Part shown: positions 36,489 to 45,710 of the stretch, piece by piece
How the letters are laid out: each line of letters starts with the position of its first letter
How positions within the stretch are numbered: the stretch's first letter is position 1
Assembly: GCF_003428335.1 (NCBI RefSeq)
Contig: NZ_CP031704.1
Location: 3,410,001 to 3,474,000 of the forward strand
Reading direction: 5' to 3'
DNA: 64,000 nucleotides
From: Solimonas sp. K1W22B-7
GTDB lineage: Bacteria > Pseudomonadota > Gammaproteobacteria > Nevskiales > Nevskiaceae
Made by a program: the position numbers and the translations under genes
Notes under the pieces: generated by a model
The model's database searches: none
What the model was told of the DNA's origin: nothing
What the model saw: only the letters and a program-made list of their open reading frames with translations

Positions 36489-38897
36489 GTGATTTCTGCG
36501 AAGCGGGCGCAATGCGTCCTGGCGCTGGCGCTGCTGCTGGCGGCTTGCGGCGAGTACAGCGGGCGCAGCGACGCGCCTGCTGGTGGAGGTGGCGGCGGGA
36601 CGTCGCCGCGCAGCATGGAGGAACTCTTCACCGGCCAGGTGCAGCCGCGCCTGGATTTCTGCCGCAGCTGCCACATCGACGGCGGCGTGGCCGATGTGGA
36701 GGACGGGCAGGACTTCATGCTGCACCCCACCGACAAGTCGCAGGACCTGGCCAAGCTGCGCGCCAGCTGGGAGCGGCTGGGCCGCAACAACCCGACCTCG
36801 CGCATCCTGCTGATGTCCTCCGGCCAGGAAACGCCGCATAGCGGCGGCGCGCCCTGGCCGGTGGGCAGCGACGCCTACAAGGCGATGGACGTGCTGCTCA
36901 AATGCTTCGAGAACGCCTCCGGCTGCGCCGCGCTGCTGGGGACCATCGGCGGCGGGGTGATCAACGAACTGCCGCTGCTGGGCAGCATGCGCGGCGGCCA
37001 TGCCTGGTTCGACTACTGCCAGGGCAAGCCCGATGCGGCCCAACTGCCCGCCGACCCGCGCTCGCTGGTGCAGCCGGGCGCCAGCGACGGCAAGGCGGTG
37101 TATTTCAACGCCTTCTGGAAGGACTGCCACACCGATCCCGCGCGGGTCGGCGAACAGCCGCAGCCGGAGAGCTGCGGCGAACTGCGCGAGGCCTATGCGC
37201 GCGGCGACCGCTTGATGCGCGGCAATGGCGCTCCCGGTTCGGGCAGCTTCTTCGCGGGCGATGCCGATGATGGCCTGCTGCCGATTTCACCCGACAGCTA
37301 CAACAGGCTCTGGCGGCAATGGGGCCTCGAGGAACGGCCGGACAACTTCGACGAACTGGTGTCGCAGCGTTACGGCCAGCCCATGGGCAGCGTGCGCAAC
37401 CCCTACCCGCTGCCGGGCGAAGATCCCAACGACCCGCTGCTGAACGGTGGCAGCGGACAGCTGCCGATCTTCATGACGCAGCTGCGCGATACCGGGGATG
37501 GCAGTTGGACCGGGCGGCTGGGTTTCACCTGCCATGCCTGCCACAGCGGCGCGGCCGGCCTGCCCTCGGAGGGAGCGGGCCTCGGGGCGCTCTATGGCAG
37601 CGGCAACAGCCTGGGCGACATCGCGCTGATGTCGCGCGAGGTGGGCCTCAGCAGCCTGTCGCCGGGCCTCGTGTTCGCGCTGTTCGGCACCAGCCGCGGC
37701 ACCAACAACGCCAGCGACGTCAACATCTTCTACCTGGCCAACCAGGACAGCGGCATCCGCCTGGACCCGTACGCGCTGGGCGTGCTCACGTCAGGTTCGA
37801 CTGCCTCGGGCGATACGCCGGCCTGGTGGAACATGGGCCACCGCCCGCTGAAGTTCCAGGACGGCTTCTACGCCGCCGACGCCAGCCGCGTGGACCTGAT
37901 CTTCTACACGCCCTTCGACGGCGTGCTGGGCTTCACGCCCGGCGAGAACTGGGTGCGCGCGCATGCCCAGGACGCGGACAAGTGGATCATCTCGCTGAAG
38001 TCGCCGGCCTATCCCCTGCCGGTGGATACGAAGCTGGCCGAGCAGGGCGCGATCCTGTTCCACAGCAAGGACCTCTGGGGCGCAGGCCTGGAAAACCCGG
38101 CGCCGCGCCCGGCTGGCGGCAACGGCTCCTGCGCCAGCTGCCATGGCGCGTACTCGCCGCGCTTCGCGCACAACCCGGCCTACCTCGCCGATCCCGCGAT
38201 GGAAGGCCTGGCCTCCTACATCGTCGCCAAGAACGTGATCCGCACCGACCCGGCGCGCGTGGACACCAACAACGAGGCGGTGAACCAGTACGGCACCAGC
38301 AGTTTCCTCGGCTACCCCGAGACGGTGGGCACGGAGAACGACTGCAGCTCGCCCAACCGCAGCGACGTCGCCGGCGACCGACCGCCGGGCTATCTCGCAC
38401 CGCCGCTCTACGGCGTCTGGGCCACGGCGCCCTACCTGCACAACGGCTCGGTGCCGGATGCCTGGTCGCTGCTCAAGCCCGCCGAGCGGCCGAAGATCTG
38501 GCGCCGCGTCTCCACGCCGGCGCGCCAGGACCAGGAAGGCAAGGTGGTGATGGGCTACGACATCAGCATCGCGCGCGCCTATGCGCCGGACAGGCTGGGC
38601 TGGAAGTACGACGCCCTGCCCTGCGGTGCCGGCACCCTGCCCTTCCTGGACTGCACACCGGGCAGCGACGAGGACCCGGCACTGCAGCGCATCCTGGCCC
38701 TGCTCTACGGCAACGTCATCGCCGCCTGGAACCTCGGCAACCTGCCGGTGTTCCTGCAGTTGGGCACGCAGGCCGCGGAGGATCGCAAGATCTACAACAC
38801 GCACCTGTACAGCCAGGGCAACGAGGGGCACGACTTCACGGCGGTGCTGACGGACCAGGAGCGGCGGGCGCTGATCGAGTACATGAAGACCTTGTGA
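36489..38897 (+). CDS. Triheme c-type cytochrome lipoprotein, RoxA/peroxidase-like
   Basis: An 802-residue exported redox protein. Signal and lipobox are VISAKRAQCVLALALLLAAC with Cys20 as the lipid site, then a Gly-rich linker. Three heme motifs are seen: CRSCH (58-62), CHACH (348-352) and CASCH (548-552). The last third has DRPPGYLAPPLYGVWATAPY and LHNGSVPDAW, a phrase shared by RoxA-type rubber oxygenases and related multiheme peroxidase-like proteins. GTG at 36489 follows GGAGGAGAGACC, clearly better than the ATG 42 bases upstream. At 802 residues it is longer than the roughly 680 of RoxA, and it has one more heme site. The substrate is not known. Confidence 0.8.
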   Translation: MISAKRAQCVLALALLLAACGEYSGRSDAPAGGGGGGTSPRSMEELFTGQVQPRLDFCRSCHIDGGVADVEDGQDFMLHPTDKSQDLAKLRASWERLGRNNPTSRILLMSSGQETPHSGGAPWPVGSDAYKAMDVLLKCFENASGCAALLGTIGGGVINELPLLGSMRGGHAWFDYCQGKPDAAQLPADPRSLVQPGASDGKAVYFNAFWKDCHTDPARVGEQPQPESCGELREAYARGDRLMRGNGAPGSGSFFAGDADDGLLPISPDSYNRLWRQWGLEERPDNFDELVSQRYGQPMGSVRNPYPLPGEDPNDPLLNGGSGQLPIFMTQLRDTGDGSWTGRLGFTCHACHSGAAGLPSEGAGLGALYGSGNSLGDIALMSREVGLSSLSPGLVFALFGTSRGTNNASDVNIFYLANQDSGIRLDPYALGVLTSGSTASGDTPAWWNMGHRPLKFQDGFYAADASRVDLIFYTPFDGVLGFTPGENWVRAHAQDADKWIISLKSPAYPLPVDTKLAEQGAILFHSKDLWGAGLENPAPRPAGGNGSCASCHGAYSPRFAHNPAYLADPAMEGLASYIVAKNVIRTDPARVDTNNEAVNQYGTSSFLGYPETVGTENDCSSPNRSDVAGDRPPGYLAPPLYGVWATAPYLHNGSVPDAWSLLKPAERPKIWRRVSTPARQDQEGKVVMGYDISIARAYAPDRLGWKYDALPCGAGTLPFLDCTPGSDEDPALQRILALLYGNVIAAWNLGNLPVFLQLGTQAAEDRKIYNTHLYSQGNEGHDFTAVLTDQERRALIEYMKTL

Positions 38898-38916
38898 GTT
38901 TCACGGACTTCGAATG

Positions 38917-38942
38917 GTAGGAGCCAGCTTGCTGGCGACCGG
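38917..38942. repeat. Half REP-like element
   Basis: GTAGGAGCCAGCTTGCTGGC is the left arm of the GTAGGAGC family with its inner GCCAGC-TT-GCTGGC hairpin; the right arm is missing. It lies just after the cytochrome stop. Confidence 0.6.
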
Positions 38943-38994
38943 TTCGTTCGGCGCCACACTCCAATTGCGGATGTCTCAGCTGCATGCAGGGGAC

Positions 38995-39564
38995 TCATGA
39001 CATGACTTGTGCTGCAGCAGGGGAAATGCGCAGGCGGCGCGCCAGCACCCACGATAGCGGCAACAGGGCAACGGCGTGGATCAGCAGATGCGGTGCCATG
39101 CCGGGGAGGATGAAGGCATAGAGACCCAGCCACTGGTGATCGACCAGGCTGGGCAGCAGCCAGCCGAGACCCGCCCAGGTGGCGATGCCGGTAGCGCCTG
39201 CCGGTCCGCCGCGTGTCGCCACTGCGCCCAGCGCCGCGGCGAGACAGCCGCCTGCCAGCGCGGCGAACAGCGCATTGCGCAGGGCCCAGCGCGATGCCAC
39301 CAGGGCGGGGTCCGACGGCAACGGTGCGACGGCGTCCGCCAGACAGGACAGGTCGCCGGCGACCGGGTAGGCCCAGCCGGCGTGCAGCAGCAGGGCGACG
39401 CAGGCGGCGTAAGCCACCGTGCCCAGCGCGGCCGAAAGCGCCAGGGCCGGGAATGCCGCGGACCCATGAGCCTGGAACGACGACGATTCCGCAGGCCTGC
39501 CTCCCCGAGGCCGCAGCGCCTCGCGCAGCAGGCCGATCAGGAACAGCATCGCCGCGCAGCACAT
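38995..39564 (-). CDS. Multi-pass membrane protein, partner of the Ldi-domain gene
   Basis: A 189-residue protein with about four to five hydrophobic helices, starting MCCAAMLFLIGLLREALRPR. One segment reads LVDHQWLGLYAFILPGMAPH and another IHAVALLPLSWVLARRLRIS. I do not recognise a family. Its ATG lies 2 bases past the stop of the Ldi-domain gene, so the two are almost surely co-transcribed and probably act together at the membrane. In-frame sequence upstream of 39564 lies inside the Ldi gene and is discarded. Confidence 0.75.
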   Translation of the reverse strand: MCCAAMLFLIGLLREALRPRGGRPAESSSFQAHGSAAFPALALSAALGTVAYAACVALLLHAGWAYPVAGDLSCLADAVAPLPSDPALVASRWALRNALFAALAGGCLAAALGAVATRGGPAGATGIATWAGLGWLLPSLVDHQWLGLYAFILPGMAPHLLIHAVALLPLSWVLARRLRISPAAAQVMS

Positions 39565-39566
39565 GC

Positions 39567-41501
39567 TCAGGCCTGCGGAGTCACACGCAGTTGCAGGCGG
39601 CCTTCGAGCCGGACCTGCAGCGTCGCGCGCCCCTGCCCGTCCGCATGGAACTGCGGCTGCAGTGCGCCCTCGCAGCGATAGGCGGCGCCGGGGCGCAGCT
39701 GGCCCAGTGTCAGCGTCTGCGTCTGGCCACGTGCGGCGGCCCGGCCGGGACGCAGCACCAGCTCCAGCGCGGCGCCGTCGCTGTCGGCATAGGCCACCAG
39801 CACCTCGGGGTACGGCGCTTCCAGCAACAGCGGACCCTGCAGCGTGGCGGCGGGAGCGCCCTGCGTGATCAGGCTGCGGCTGCGGCCACGCCCCTGGGCG
39901 TACAACGCCAGCAGTACCGCATGGGCCTGCGTGGAGACGCCTTCCAGTCGCGTGACGCCGTCTTCGCGGACATGGCGGAATTCGCGGCGCACGCGCTCGC
40001 GCAGCAGCTGCGCCACTTCCTCGTCGCCCATCTCGGCGGCGGCGGCACCGACCTGGCCGTAGGTGGTGATCATGGAGCGCTTGTAGCTGCCGGTGTCCAT
40101 CGCGTCCCAGCCGCGCGTCACCAGCTCCACGTCCTGGCCGGCGACGCGGATGAAGTCCATGCGCGCGATCTCCCAGGAGCGGCGCGCGATGTCCGGCAAC
40201 AGGCCATGCAGGTAGTGCGCGGTGACGCAGTCGGCCATCACCGAGGTCAGTGCCCCGATGGTCAGGCCGGTGCGCGTGGAGCGGATCGCCAGCACGCGGC
40301 CATCCAGGGTGACGAATTCGCTGTCGAAGTGCCGGCGGTACGCGGGTTCGATCTCGGCCCACCAGCGCGTGCCGTAGACGCGGTCGTGGATCGCCAGCGT
40401 GGCGGCCCCGAAGTTGTTGCACATCGGGTAGATCCAGTTCGGCTCGCAGGGGAACAGCGTGAAGTCGCTGCTGCGAAAGTTGCGGTGCAGGATCGCGGCG
40501 ATATCACGGAAGCTGTAACGCCACTGGCGGCCGTCAGGGTGCTGCCACAGCAGCGGCTGCTCGCCGTAGGCAAGGTCGCCGGTGTTGGCGATGTATTCGC
40601 CCAGCATGGCGCCGAACCAGCCGGAGTACATGATGTTGTCGCGGGCGATGGGGTCCGGATCGAGGCTGAGATTGCCCCAGGCGTTCTCCAGCACCCAGTA
40701 CTTCCAGTTGCGCCGGTCCAGCATCTTCTGGTGCAGGTTGCGCTGCGCCTGCGTCAGGTAGCCGCGGAAGGCCGGCAGGCTGCCATGCTGCACGCCGCCC
40801 AGGACATAGCCCATGCCGCAGAGCGCGTAGCGCAGTGCGCCGAACTGGAACTGGTCGACCCAATCGATGCCGTCGTAGCGCTCCACCGGCTGCAGCGAGC
40901 GGTCCAGCACGTAGCGCAGGTAGCCCAGGGCGTCCTCGCCCAACTCGGCGACCGGCGCGGGGGCGTCCACGGTTTCGATGCGCGTGGCCAGCGCGGCGAG
41001 CCGCGTGTTGCGACGCTCGCGGTTGGCGGTCTGCTCCGCCAGCTGCGCGCGGCGTCCCTGCCAGCCGCCGATACCGAGGCCGCCAAGCACGGCCAACAGC
41101 AGCAGCGGCGCGCCGGCCCAGGGCTGTGCCGGCGCCAGCGCGGCGGCGGCAGCGGCACTGCCCAGCCACACGACGACCGGCGCCAGGATGTTGCCGCTGC
41201 CGAACCAGGCGAACAGCGCCAGCAGGAACAGCAGCAGGGTCAGCAGGATCAGCCCGGCCTGCGCCAGCACCGACAGCGGCGAGACGAAGCCGGCAGCGAA
41301 GCCGCCGCCCGGCAGGACCAGGCCCAGGCCGAAAGCCTGCAGCGCGGGAAGACCGGACAAGGCCAGCACCAGGCCCGCCGCCGCCAGCAGCAGGTAGCCG
41401 ACGAGGCTGCGGCGCAGCAAGGCGGCGGTGAGCGGCCCGTCCAGCGCGGGGCGCGGCGGGATCAGCGCCAGCGGCGCCGGGGATGCCGAGGGTTGGGTCA
41501 T
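39567..41501 (-). CDS. Membrane-anchored linalool dehydratase/isomerase-domain protein
   Basis: A 644-residue protein. About four membrane helices (residues 32-145) precede an alpha/alpha-barrel domain like linalool dehydratase/isomerase of Castellaniella (about 190-500). Diagnostic blocks are DPIARDNIMYSGWFGAMLGE and FPCEPNWIYPMCNNFGAATL. Cys352 and Cys361 have the same nine-residue spacing as the catalytic Cys171 and Cys180 of Ldi. About 110 C-terminal residues add a probable beta domain. Ldi itself is a soluble periplasmic protein of about 400 residues, so this fusion is different. ATG at 41501 follows GGAGGAGACC. The substrate is perhaps a tertiary terpene alcohol, but this is inference. 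Confidence 0.82.
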   Translation of the reverse strand: MTQPSASPAPLALIPPRPALDGPLTAALLRRSLVGYLLLAAAGLVLALSGLPALQAFGLGLVLPGGGFAAGFVSPLSVLAQAGLILLTLLLFLLALFAWFGSGNILAPVVVWLGSAAAAAALAPAQPWAGAPLLLLAVLGGLGIGGWQGRRAQLAEQTANRERRNTRLAALATRIETVDAPAPVAELGEDALGYLRYVLDRSLQPVERYDGIDWVDQFQFGALRYALCGMGYVLGGVQHGSLPAFRGYLTQAQRNLHQKMLDRRNWKYWVLENAWGNLSLDPDPIARDNIMYSGWFGAMLGEYIANTGDLAYGEQPLLWQHPDGRQWRYSFRDIAAILHRNFRSSDFTLFPCEPNWIYPMCNNFGAATLAIHDRVYGTRWWAEIEPAYRRHFDSEFVTLDGRVLAIRSTRTGLTIGALTSVMADCVTAHYLHGLLPDIARRSWEIARMDFIRVAGQDVELVTRGWDAMDTGSYKRSMITTYGQVGAAAAEMGDEEVAQLLRERVRREFRHVREDGVTRLEGVSTQAHAVLLALYAQGRGRSRSLITQGAPAATLQGPLLLEAPYPEVLVAYADSDGAALELVLRPGRAAARGQTQTLTLGQLRPGAAYRCEGALQPQFHADGQGRATLQVRLEGRLQLRVTPQA

Positions 41502-41577
41502 GGTCTCCTCCGTCTGTTCGCCGGGCGGCGCATGCGGCAGCCACCCCGCTTCGGATGAGTCATGCTGGCATAGAATG

Positions 41578-41601
41578 GACACTATGTCTATTCATAGTGT
41601 C
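41578..41601. promoter_or_regulatory. Perfect palindrome between Ldi-domain and TetR genes
   Basis: GACACTATG, spacer TCTATT, CATAGTGTC: 9-bp arms. It lies 77 bases before the Ldi-domain start and 58 before the TetR start, next to a -10-like TAGAAT (41571-41576). It is a clear candidate operator for the TetR protein. Confidence 0.8.
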
Positions 41602-41658
41602 TACACCCTTGCAGCGGGCCATGCGAGAATCCCGGCCGCCCCAACCGGAGTTCCTGGC

Positions 41659-42288
41659 ATGCCATCGATTACCCGCCGCGCCCGCGCACGCAGCAGCGAG
41701 ACCCAGGCGGGTGTCGTGGAGGCGCTGGTGGGAGCGATGGAGCGGCTGATCGCGGGGGGCCAGAGCTTCACCGCACTGAGCGTGGAACAGCTGGCGAGGG
41801 AAGCCGGTATCGCGCGCTCGACCTTCTACCTGCACTTCAGCGACAAGGGGCAGCTGGTGCATCGCCTGTTGCAGGAGATCACGCGGGAGATGAGCACGGC
41901 GGCGGGTACCTGGTTCGCGCAGCCGGAGCTGACGCGGCGCGAGGACCTGCATACGGCAATCCGCAGCATCGTCGAGGTCTACGAGCGCCACCACGCGGTG
42001 ATGACGGCGGTGGTGGAAACCGCCGCCTATGACCCGGAAGTGGCGCAGCTGTTCCACCAGATGATGGACAGCCTGGTGATGGAGAGCCGCCGTTCGCTGC
42101 GCCGCATCCAGCAGAACGGCAAGGCGCACCCGGACGCGACGCCCGAGGTGGCCGACGTGCTGACCTGGATGCTGGAATGCGCCTGCCACCAGCTGCTCAA
42201 GGGCCGCAAGCCGGCGCAGCGCGAACGCCTGGCCGAGACGCTGACGCACATCGCCTGGACCGCGATGTTCGCGCCCGGCAAGGGCTGA
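41659..42288 (+). CDS. TetR-family repressor, divergent from Ldi-domain gene
   Basis: A 209-residue regulator. The HTH region is FTALSVEQLAREAGIARSTF followed by YLHFSDKGQLVHRLLQEI, typical TetR. The C-terminal ligand domain contains VVETAAYDPEVAQLFHQMMD. ATG at 41659 is preferred since the HTH then starts at the normal distance; the same frame upstream crosses the operator. It probably represses the Ldi-domain/membrane-protein operon and itself, releasing on a terpenoid-like ligand. Confidence 0.9.
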   Translation: MPSITRRARARSSETQAGVVEALVGAMERLIAGGQSFTALSVEQLAREAGIARSTFYLHFSDKGQLVHRLLQEITREMSTAAGTWFAQPELTRREDLHTAIRSIVEVYERHHAVMTAVVETAAYDPEVAQLFHQMMDSLVMESRRSLRRIQQNGKAHPDATPEVADVLTWMLECACHQLLKGRKPAQRERLAETLTHIAWTAMFAPGKG

Positions 42289-42420
42289 GCCGAACGCCGC
42301 TTCGACACCCGCGCGCGCTTCGAACTGCGGCTGCCGCGCCGGACCATGCTGTCAGCCCGGTAACCGACAAGTCCTGATCGGCGGCGTATGCTCCCCACCA
42401 GTCTTTTCGGGGAGCTATCG

Positions 42421-43509
42421 ATGATGTCCCGCCTTGCAAAACTGCGCTCCGGCCTGGGCCGCCGCGGCTGGGAGCTGTTCCTGCAGCGTGCCTACCCGCT
42501 GGCGGATGCTACCGGCGCCGAGGAAGGGCAGCCCTTCCCCGCCGGGTACGCCATGCCGCCGCATGTGAGCTCGAAGCGCTACGGCTGGACGCACTACGGC
42601 GTGATGATCCCGGACCTGCCGGCGCCACACCGCTTCTTCTCGATCATGGGCATCGTCGGCACGCCGGGAGCCCTGGCCTTCGACAACGACCATGCGCTGA
42701 AGGACACGCCGCGCCGCAACGCCACCGTGGTCAGCGGCACGGCGGCGACGCATCCCGCACATTTCGGCAGCTACTCTATCGACCGCGACTGCGAGATGCT
42801 CGAGGACGGCAGCCTGGTGCGCTTCGGCAAGGAGGTGGAGATCGGTGGCGGCTACCCGGAGTATCGCGTGCGCGCCGAGTACGCCGGCTTCCGCCTGGAC
42901 CTGGAGATCCGCAACACCGACAAGGTCTCCTGGTTCATGAAGACGCCGGTCTACGACCACTTCAGCCTGCTGTCGCAGTATCGCGGCCAGCTGCGCTGGC
43001 GCGGCAAGACCAGCGAGGTGGCGGGCCTCTGCACCTTCGAGTACGCCGCCTGCTTCAGCCCCTACCAACTGCGCGACAAGCCGCTGGCACCGGCGCTGAA
43101 GCTGCCACTGGATTTCTTCACCTACCAGATCATCAACCTGGACCGGCATACCCAGCTGCTGCTGACCAGGGTCACCATGGGCGGCGCGACCGCGGTGAGC
43201 CGGCTCTACGTGCGCTCGCTGGACGGCTATGGCGTACGCCACGATGCGACGCTGCAGGTGCTGGAGTACCGCGAGGAGCCCGGCATCGCGCCGGATGGCC
43301 GGCGGATGCGCCTGCCCCGCCGGTTCACCTGGGATGTGTCGGGCGATGACGGCGTGCCGCGGCTGCGCATCGACTGCGAGGTCGATACGCCCTTCACCTA
43401 CGGCCTGGGCAGCGGCTATGTCGGCGGCTACCGCTATGCGGGCGAGTACGAGGGCCGGCCGGTGTCGGGGCGGGGGTATGTCGAGTACATCGACCGGACC
43501 GACGGCTAG
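42421..43509 (+). CDS. Uncharacterised protein, lipocalin/CrtC-like character
   Basis: A 362-residue protein with no signal peptide (MMSRLAKLRSGLGRRGWELF). It is rich in beta strands and aromatic residues: SSKRYGWTHYGVMIPDLPAP, FRLDLEIRNTDKVSW, YDHFSLLSQYRGQLRWRGK, FEYAACFSPYQL and PFTYGLGSGYVGGYRYAGEY. Two-domain lipocalin-like proteins of the CrtC/AttH kind have a similar look, so binding or hydration of a hydrophobic molecule is possible. I cannot name the family with confidence. It follows the TetR gene after 132 bases on the same strand. Confidence 0.65.
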   Translation: MMSRLAKLRSGLGRRGWELFLQRAYPLADATGAEEGQPFPAGYAMPPHVSSKRYGWTHYGVMIPDLPAPHRFFSIMGIVGTPGALAFDNDHALKDTPRRNATVVSGTAATHPAHFGSYSIDRDCEMLEDGSLVRFGKEVEIGGGYPEYRVRAEYAGFRLDLEIRNTDKVSWFMKTPVYDHFSLLSQYRGQLRWRGKTSEVAGLCTFEYAACFSPYQLRDKPLAPALKLPLDFFTYQIINLDRHTQLLLTRVTMGGATAVSRLYVRSLDGYGVRHDATLQVLEYREEPGIAPDGRRMRLPRRFTWDVSGDDGVPRLRIDCEVDTPFTYGLGSGYVGGYRYAGEYEGRPVSGRGYVEYIDRTDG

Positions 43510-43533
43510 GACCTGATATCCAGACAACCGAAC

Positions 43534-44301
43534 TCAGTTCTTCAACCGATACCCCGTCCGGAAGATCCACGCCACCACCAGCAGGCAGAAGCTGAAGAAG
43601 CCCAGCGTCGCCAGCAGGCTGATGCCCACAGGCACGTCGGAGGTGCCGTAGAAACTCCAGCGGAAGCCACTGACCAGGTACACGATCGGATTGAACAGGC
43701 TGAACGTACGCCAGGCACCGGGCAGCATGTCGATGCTGTAGAACGCGCCGCCCAGGAAGGTCAGCGGCGTCACCACCAGCATCGGGATCACCTGCAGCTG
43801 CTCGAAGCCCTTGGCCCAGACGCCGATGATGAAGCCGAACAGGCTGAAGGTGGTGGCGGTCAGCAGCAGGAAGGCCAGCATCCAGAACGGATGCAGGATC
43901 TGGATCGGCACGAAGAAATTGGCGGTGATCATGATCACGCTGCCGATCAGGATCGACTTGGTCGCCGCCGCGCCGACATAGGCCAGCACGATCTCCGCCG
44001 GCGACACCGGTGCCGACAGCAGCTCGTAGATGGTGCCGGTGAACTTCGGGAAGTAGATGCCGAAGGAGGCGTTGAAGATGCTCTCGGTGAACAGCGACAG
44101 CATCACCAGGCCGGGCACGATGAAGGCACCGTAGGGCACGCCGTTGACCTCGCTCATGCGCGAGCCGATGGCGGCGCCGAACACGATGAAGTATAGCGAG
44201 GTGGTGATCACCGGCGTGATCAGGCTCTGCCACAGGGTGCGCGCGAAGCGCGCCAGCTCGAAGCGGTAGATCGCCCAGACGCCGTAGCGGTTGAACCTCA
44301 T
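43534..44301 (-). CDS. ABC-2 type transporter permease (YadH-like)
   Basis: A 255-residue inner membrane protein with about six helices, starting [20 protein letters not shown]. The ABC-2 signature region is [20 protein letters not shown], and [16 protein letters not shown] is close to E. coli YadH. It pairs with the ATPase encoded immediately upstream; its ATG overlaps the ATPase stop (ATGA). Exported substrate unknown; YadGH-type pairs are common and mostly uncharacterised. Confidence 0.92.
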   Translation of the reverse strand: MRFNRYGVWAIYRFELARFARTLWQSLITPVITTSLYFIVFGAAIGSRMSEVNGVPYGAFIVPGLVMLSLFTESIFNASFGIYFPKFTGTIYELLSAPVSPAEIVLAYVGAAATKSILIGSVIMITANFFVPIQILHPFWMLAFLLLTATTFSLFGFIIGVWAKGFEQLQVIPMLVVTPLTFLGGAFYSIDMLPGAWRTFSLFNPIVYLVSGFRWSFYGTSDVPVGISLLATLGFFSFCLLVVAWIFRTGYRLKN

Positions 44302-45236
44302 GACGCGGACTCCGTGCGGGTGCTGACCAGGCTGACGAAGATGTCCTCCAGCGAGCTCTGGGCGGTGTTGAGGTCCTTGAAGCCGACGCCCAGTTCTCCC
44401 AGGCGGCGCAGCAGCGCAGGAATGTCGGAATGGTCCTGATGGACGTCGAAGCTGTACTCCAGCACGTGGCCGCTGTCCTTCAGCGCCAGGTTCCAGGCCG
44501 ACAGGCCCTCCGGAATCTGCGCCATCGGCTCCTGCAGCTGCAGCGTCAGTTGCTTGCGTCCCAGCTTCTGCATCAGCTTCGCCTTGTCCTCCACCAGGAT
44601 CAGCTCGCCCTTGCGGATCACGCCGACGCGGTCGGCCATTTCCTCGGCCTCGTCGATGTAGTGCGTGGTCAGGATCACCGTCACGCCGTTCTTGCGCAGC
44701 TCCCGCACCAGCTCCCACATGTCGCGGCGCAGCTCCACGTCGACACCGGCAGTGGGCTCGTCCAGGAACAGGATGGTCGGCTCGTGCGACAGCGCCTTGG
44801 CGATCATCACGCGGCGCTTCATGCCGCCGGACAGGGTCATGATCTTGTCGTTGCGCTTGTCCCACAGCGACAGGTCGCGCAACACCTTCTCGATGAAGGC
44901 CGGGTTCGGCGCCCGCCCGAACAGGCCGCGGCTCAGGGTCACCGTGGCCCACACGGTCTCGAAGGTGTCGGTGGTGAGTTCCTGCGGCACCAGGCCGATC
45001 TTCATGCGCGCGTCGCGGTAGTCGCGGCGGATGTCGTGGCCGTCGGCCACCACGCTGCCGGAGCTGGCGGTGACGATGCCGCAGATGATGCTGATCAGCG
45101 TGGTCTTGCCGGCCCCGTTGGGACCCAGCAGGGCGAAGATCTCGCCCTTGCGGATTTCAAGATCGACGCTTTTGAGTGCTTGCAGGCCCGACGCGTAAGT
45201 CTTGGTCAGGCCCTTAATCGAGAGGATCGCGGACAT
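44298..45236 (-). CDS. ABC transporter ATP-binding protein (YadG-like)
   Basis: A 312-residue ATPase. Walker [13 protein letters not shown] (about 37-48), signature [17 protein letters not shown] (about 137-153), Walker [14 protein letters not shown] and switch His in [14 protein letters not shown] are all intact. The C-terminal region ([11 protein letters not shown]) is typical of the export group. It is the first gene of a two-gene exporter operon with the permease. Confidence 0.94.
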   Translation of the reverse strand: MSAILSIKGLTKTYASGLQALKSVDLEIRKGEIFALLGPNGAGKTTLISIICGIVTASSGSVVADGHDIRRDYRDARMKIGLVPQELTTDTFETVWATVTLSRGLFGRAPNPAFIEKVLRDLSLWDKRNDKIMTLSGGMKRRVMIAKALSHEPTILFLDEPTAGVDVELRRDMWELVRELRKNGVTVILTTHYIDEAEEMADRVGVIRKGELILVEDKAKLMQKLGRKQLTLQLQEPMAQIPEGLSAWNLALKDSGHVLEYSFDVHQDHSDIPALLRRLGELGVGFKDLNTAQSSLEDIFVSLVSTRTESAS

Positions 45237-45327
45237 GGGCGCGACCTTAGCAGAGTTTTTCGGACGATCCGAGACGGTGGTGCCCTACCCCACCCTGTCG
45301 CGGGCAAGTAGCTGGAATCCCGGAACG

Positions 45328-45657
45328 CTACTTCAAATCCGCCTTGCCGTTGTTCTTCGAATCCAGCGGCTCGGTCCACATCCGCGTGACGCGGCCGCGG
45401 ATCAGCTCCACCCACAGGGTCTTCTTCTGCTGGCTGCCGATGAACATCCACTGCTCGCCGATCGGCAGGCTTTCGGTGGGATTGAGCGGCACCACGCGAT
45501 CGGGATATTTGCCCGCCACCTCGCGCACCCGGGCCTCGGCGTCGCCGAGCTTCACCGTGCCGCCGTTCCAGGGCACCGGCTTGTCCGTCACCAGCGGCGC
45601 GGCGACGGCGGCCAGGCTCCAGCCCAGCGCCAGCAGCGCAATCCATTGCTTCTTCAT
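45328..45657 (-). CDS. Small exported protein of unknown function
   Basis: A 109-residue periplasmic protein: MKKQWIALLALGWSLAAVAA is a signal peptide, cleaved before APLVTDKP. The mature part contains KLGDAEARVREVAGKYPDRV and EQWMFIGSQQKKTLWVELIR, suggesting a small beta-rich fold like SmpA/BamE-type proteins, but without a lipobox. It lies between the exporter and the PF10118 gene on the same strand, with no strong link to either. Confidence 0.75.
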   Translation of the reverse strand: MKKQWIALLALGWSLAAVAAPLVTDKPVPWNGGTVKLGDAEARVREVAGKYPDRVVPLNPTESLPIGEQWMFIGSQQKKTLWVELIRGRVTRMWTEPLDSKNNGKADLK

Positions 45658-45710
45658 GAAAATCCTCCCGGGCAGGGTCCATGCCGCCCGGGAGGAGTTT
45701 ACTCCGACAC

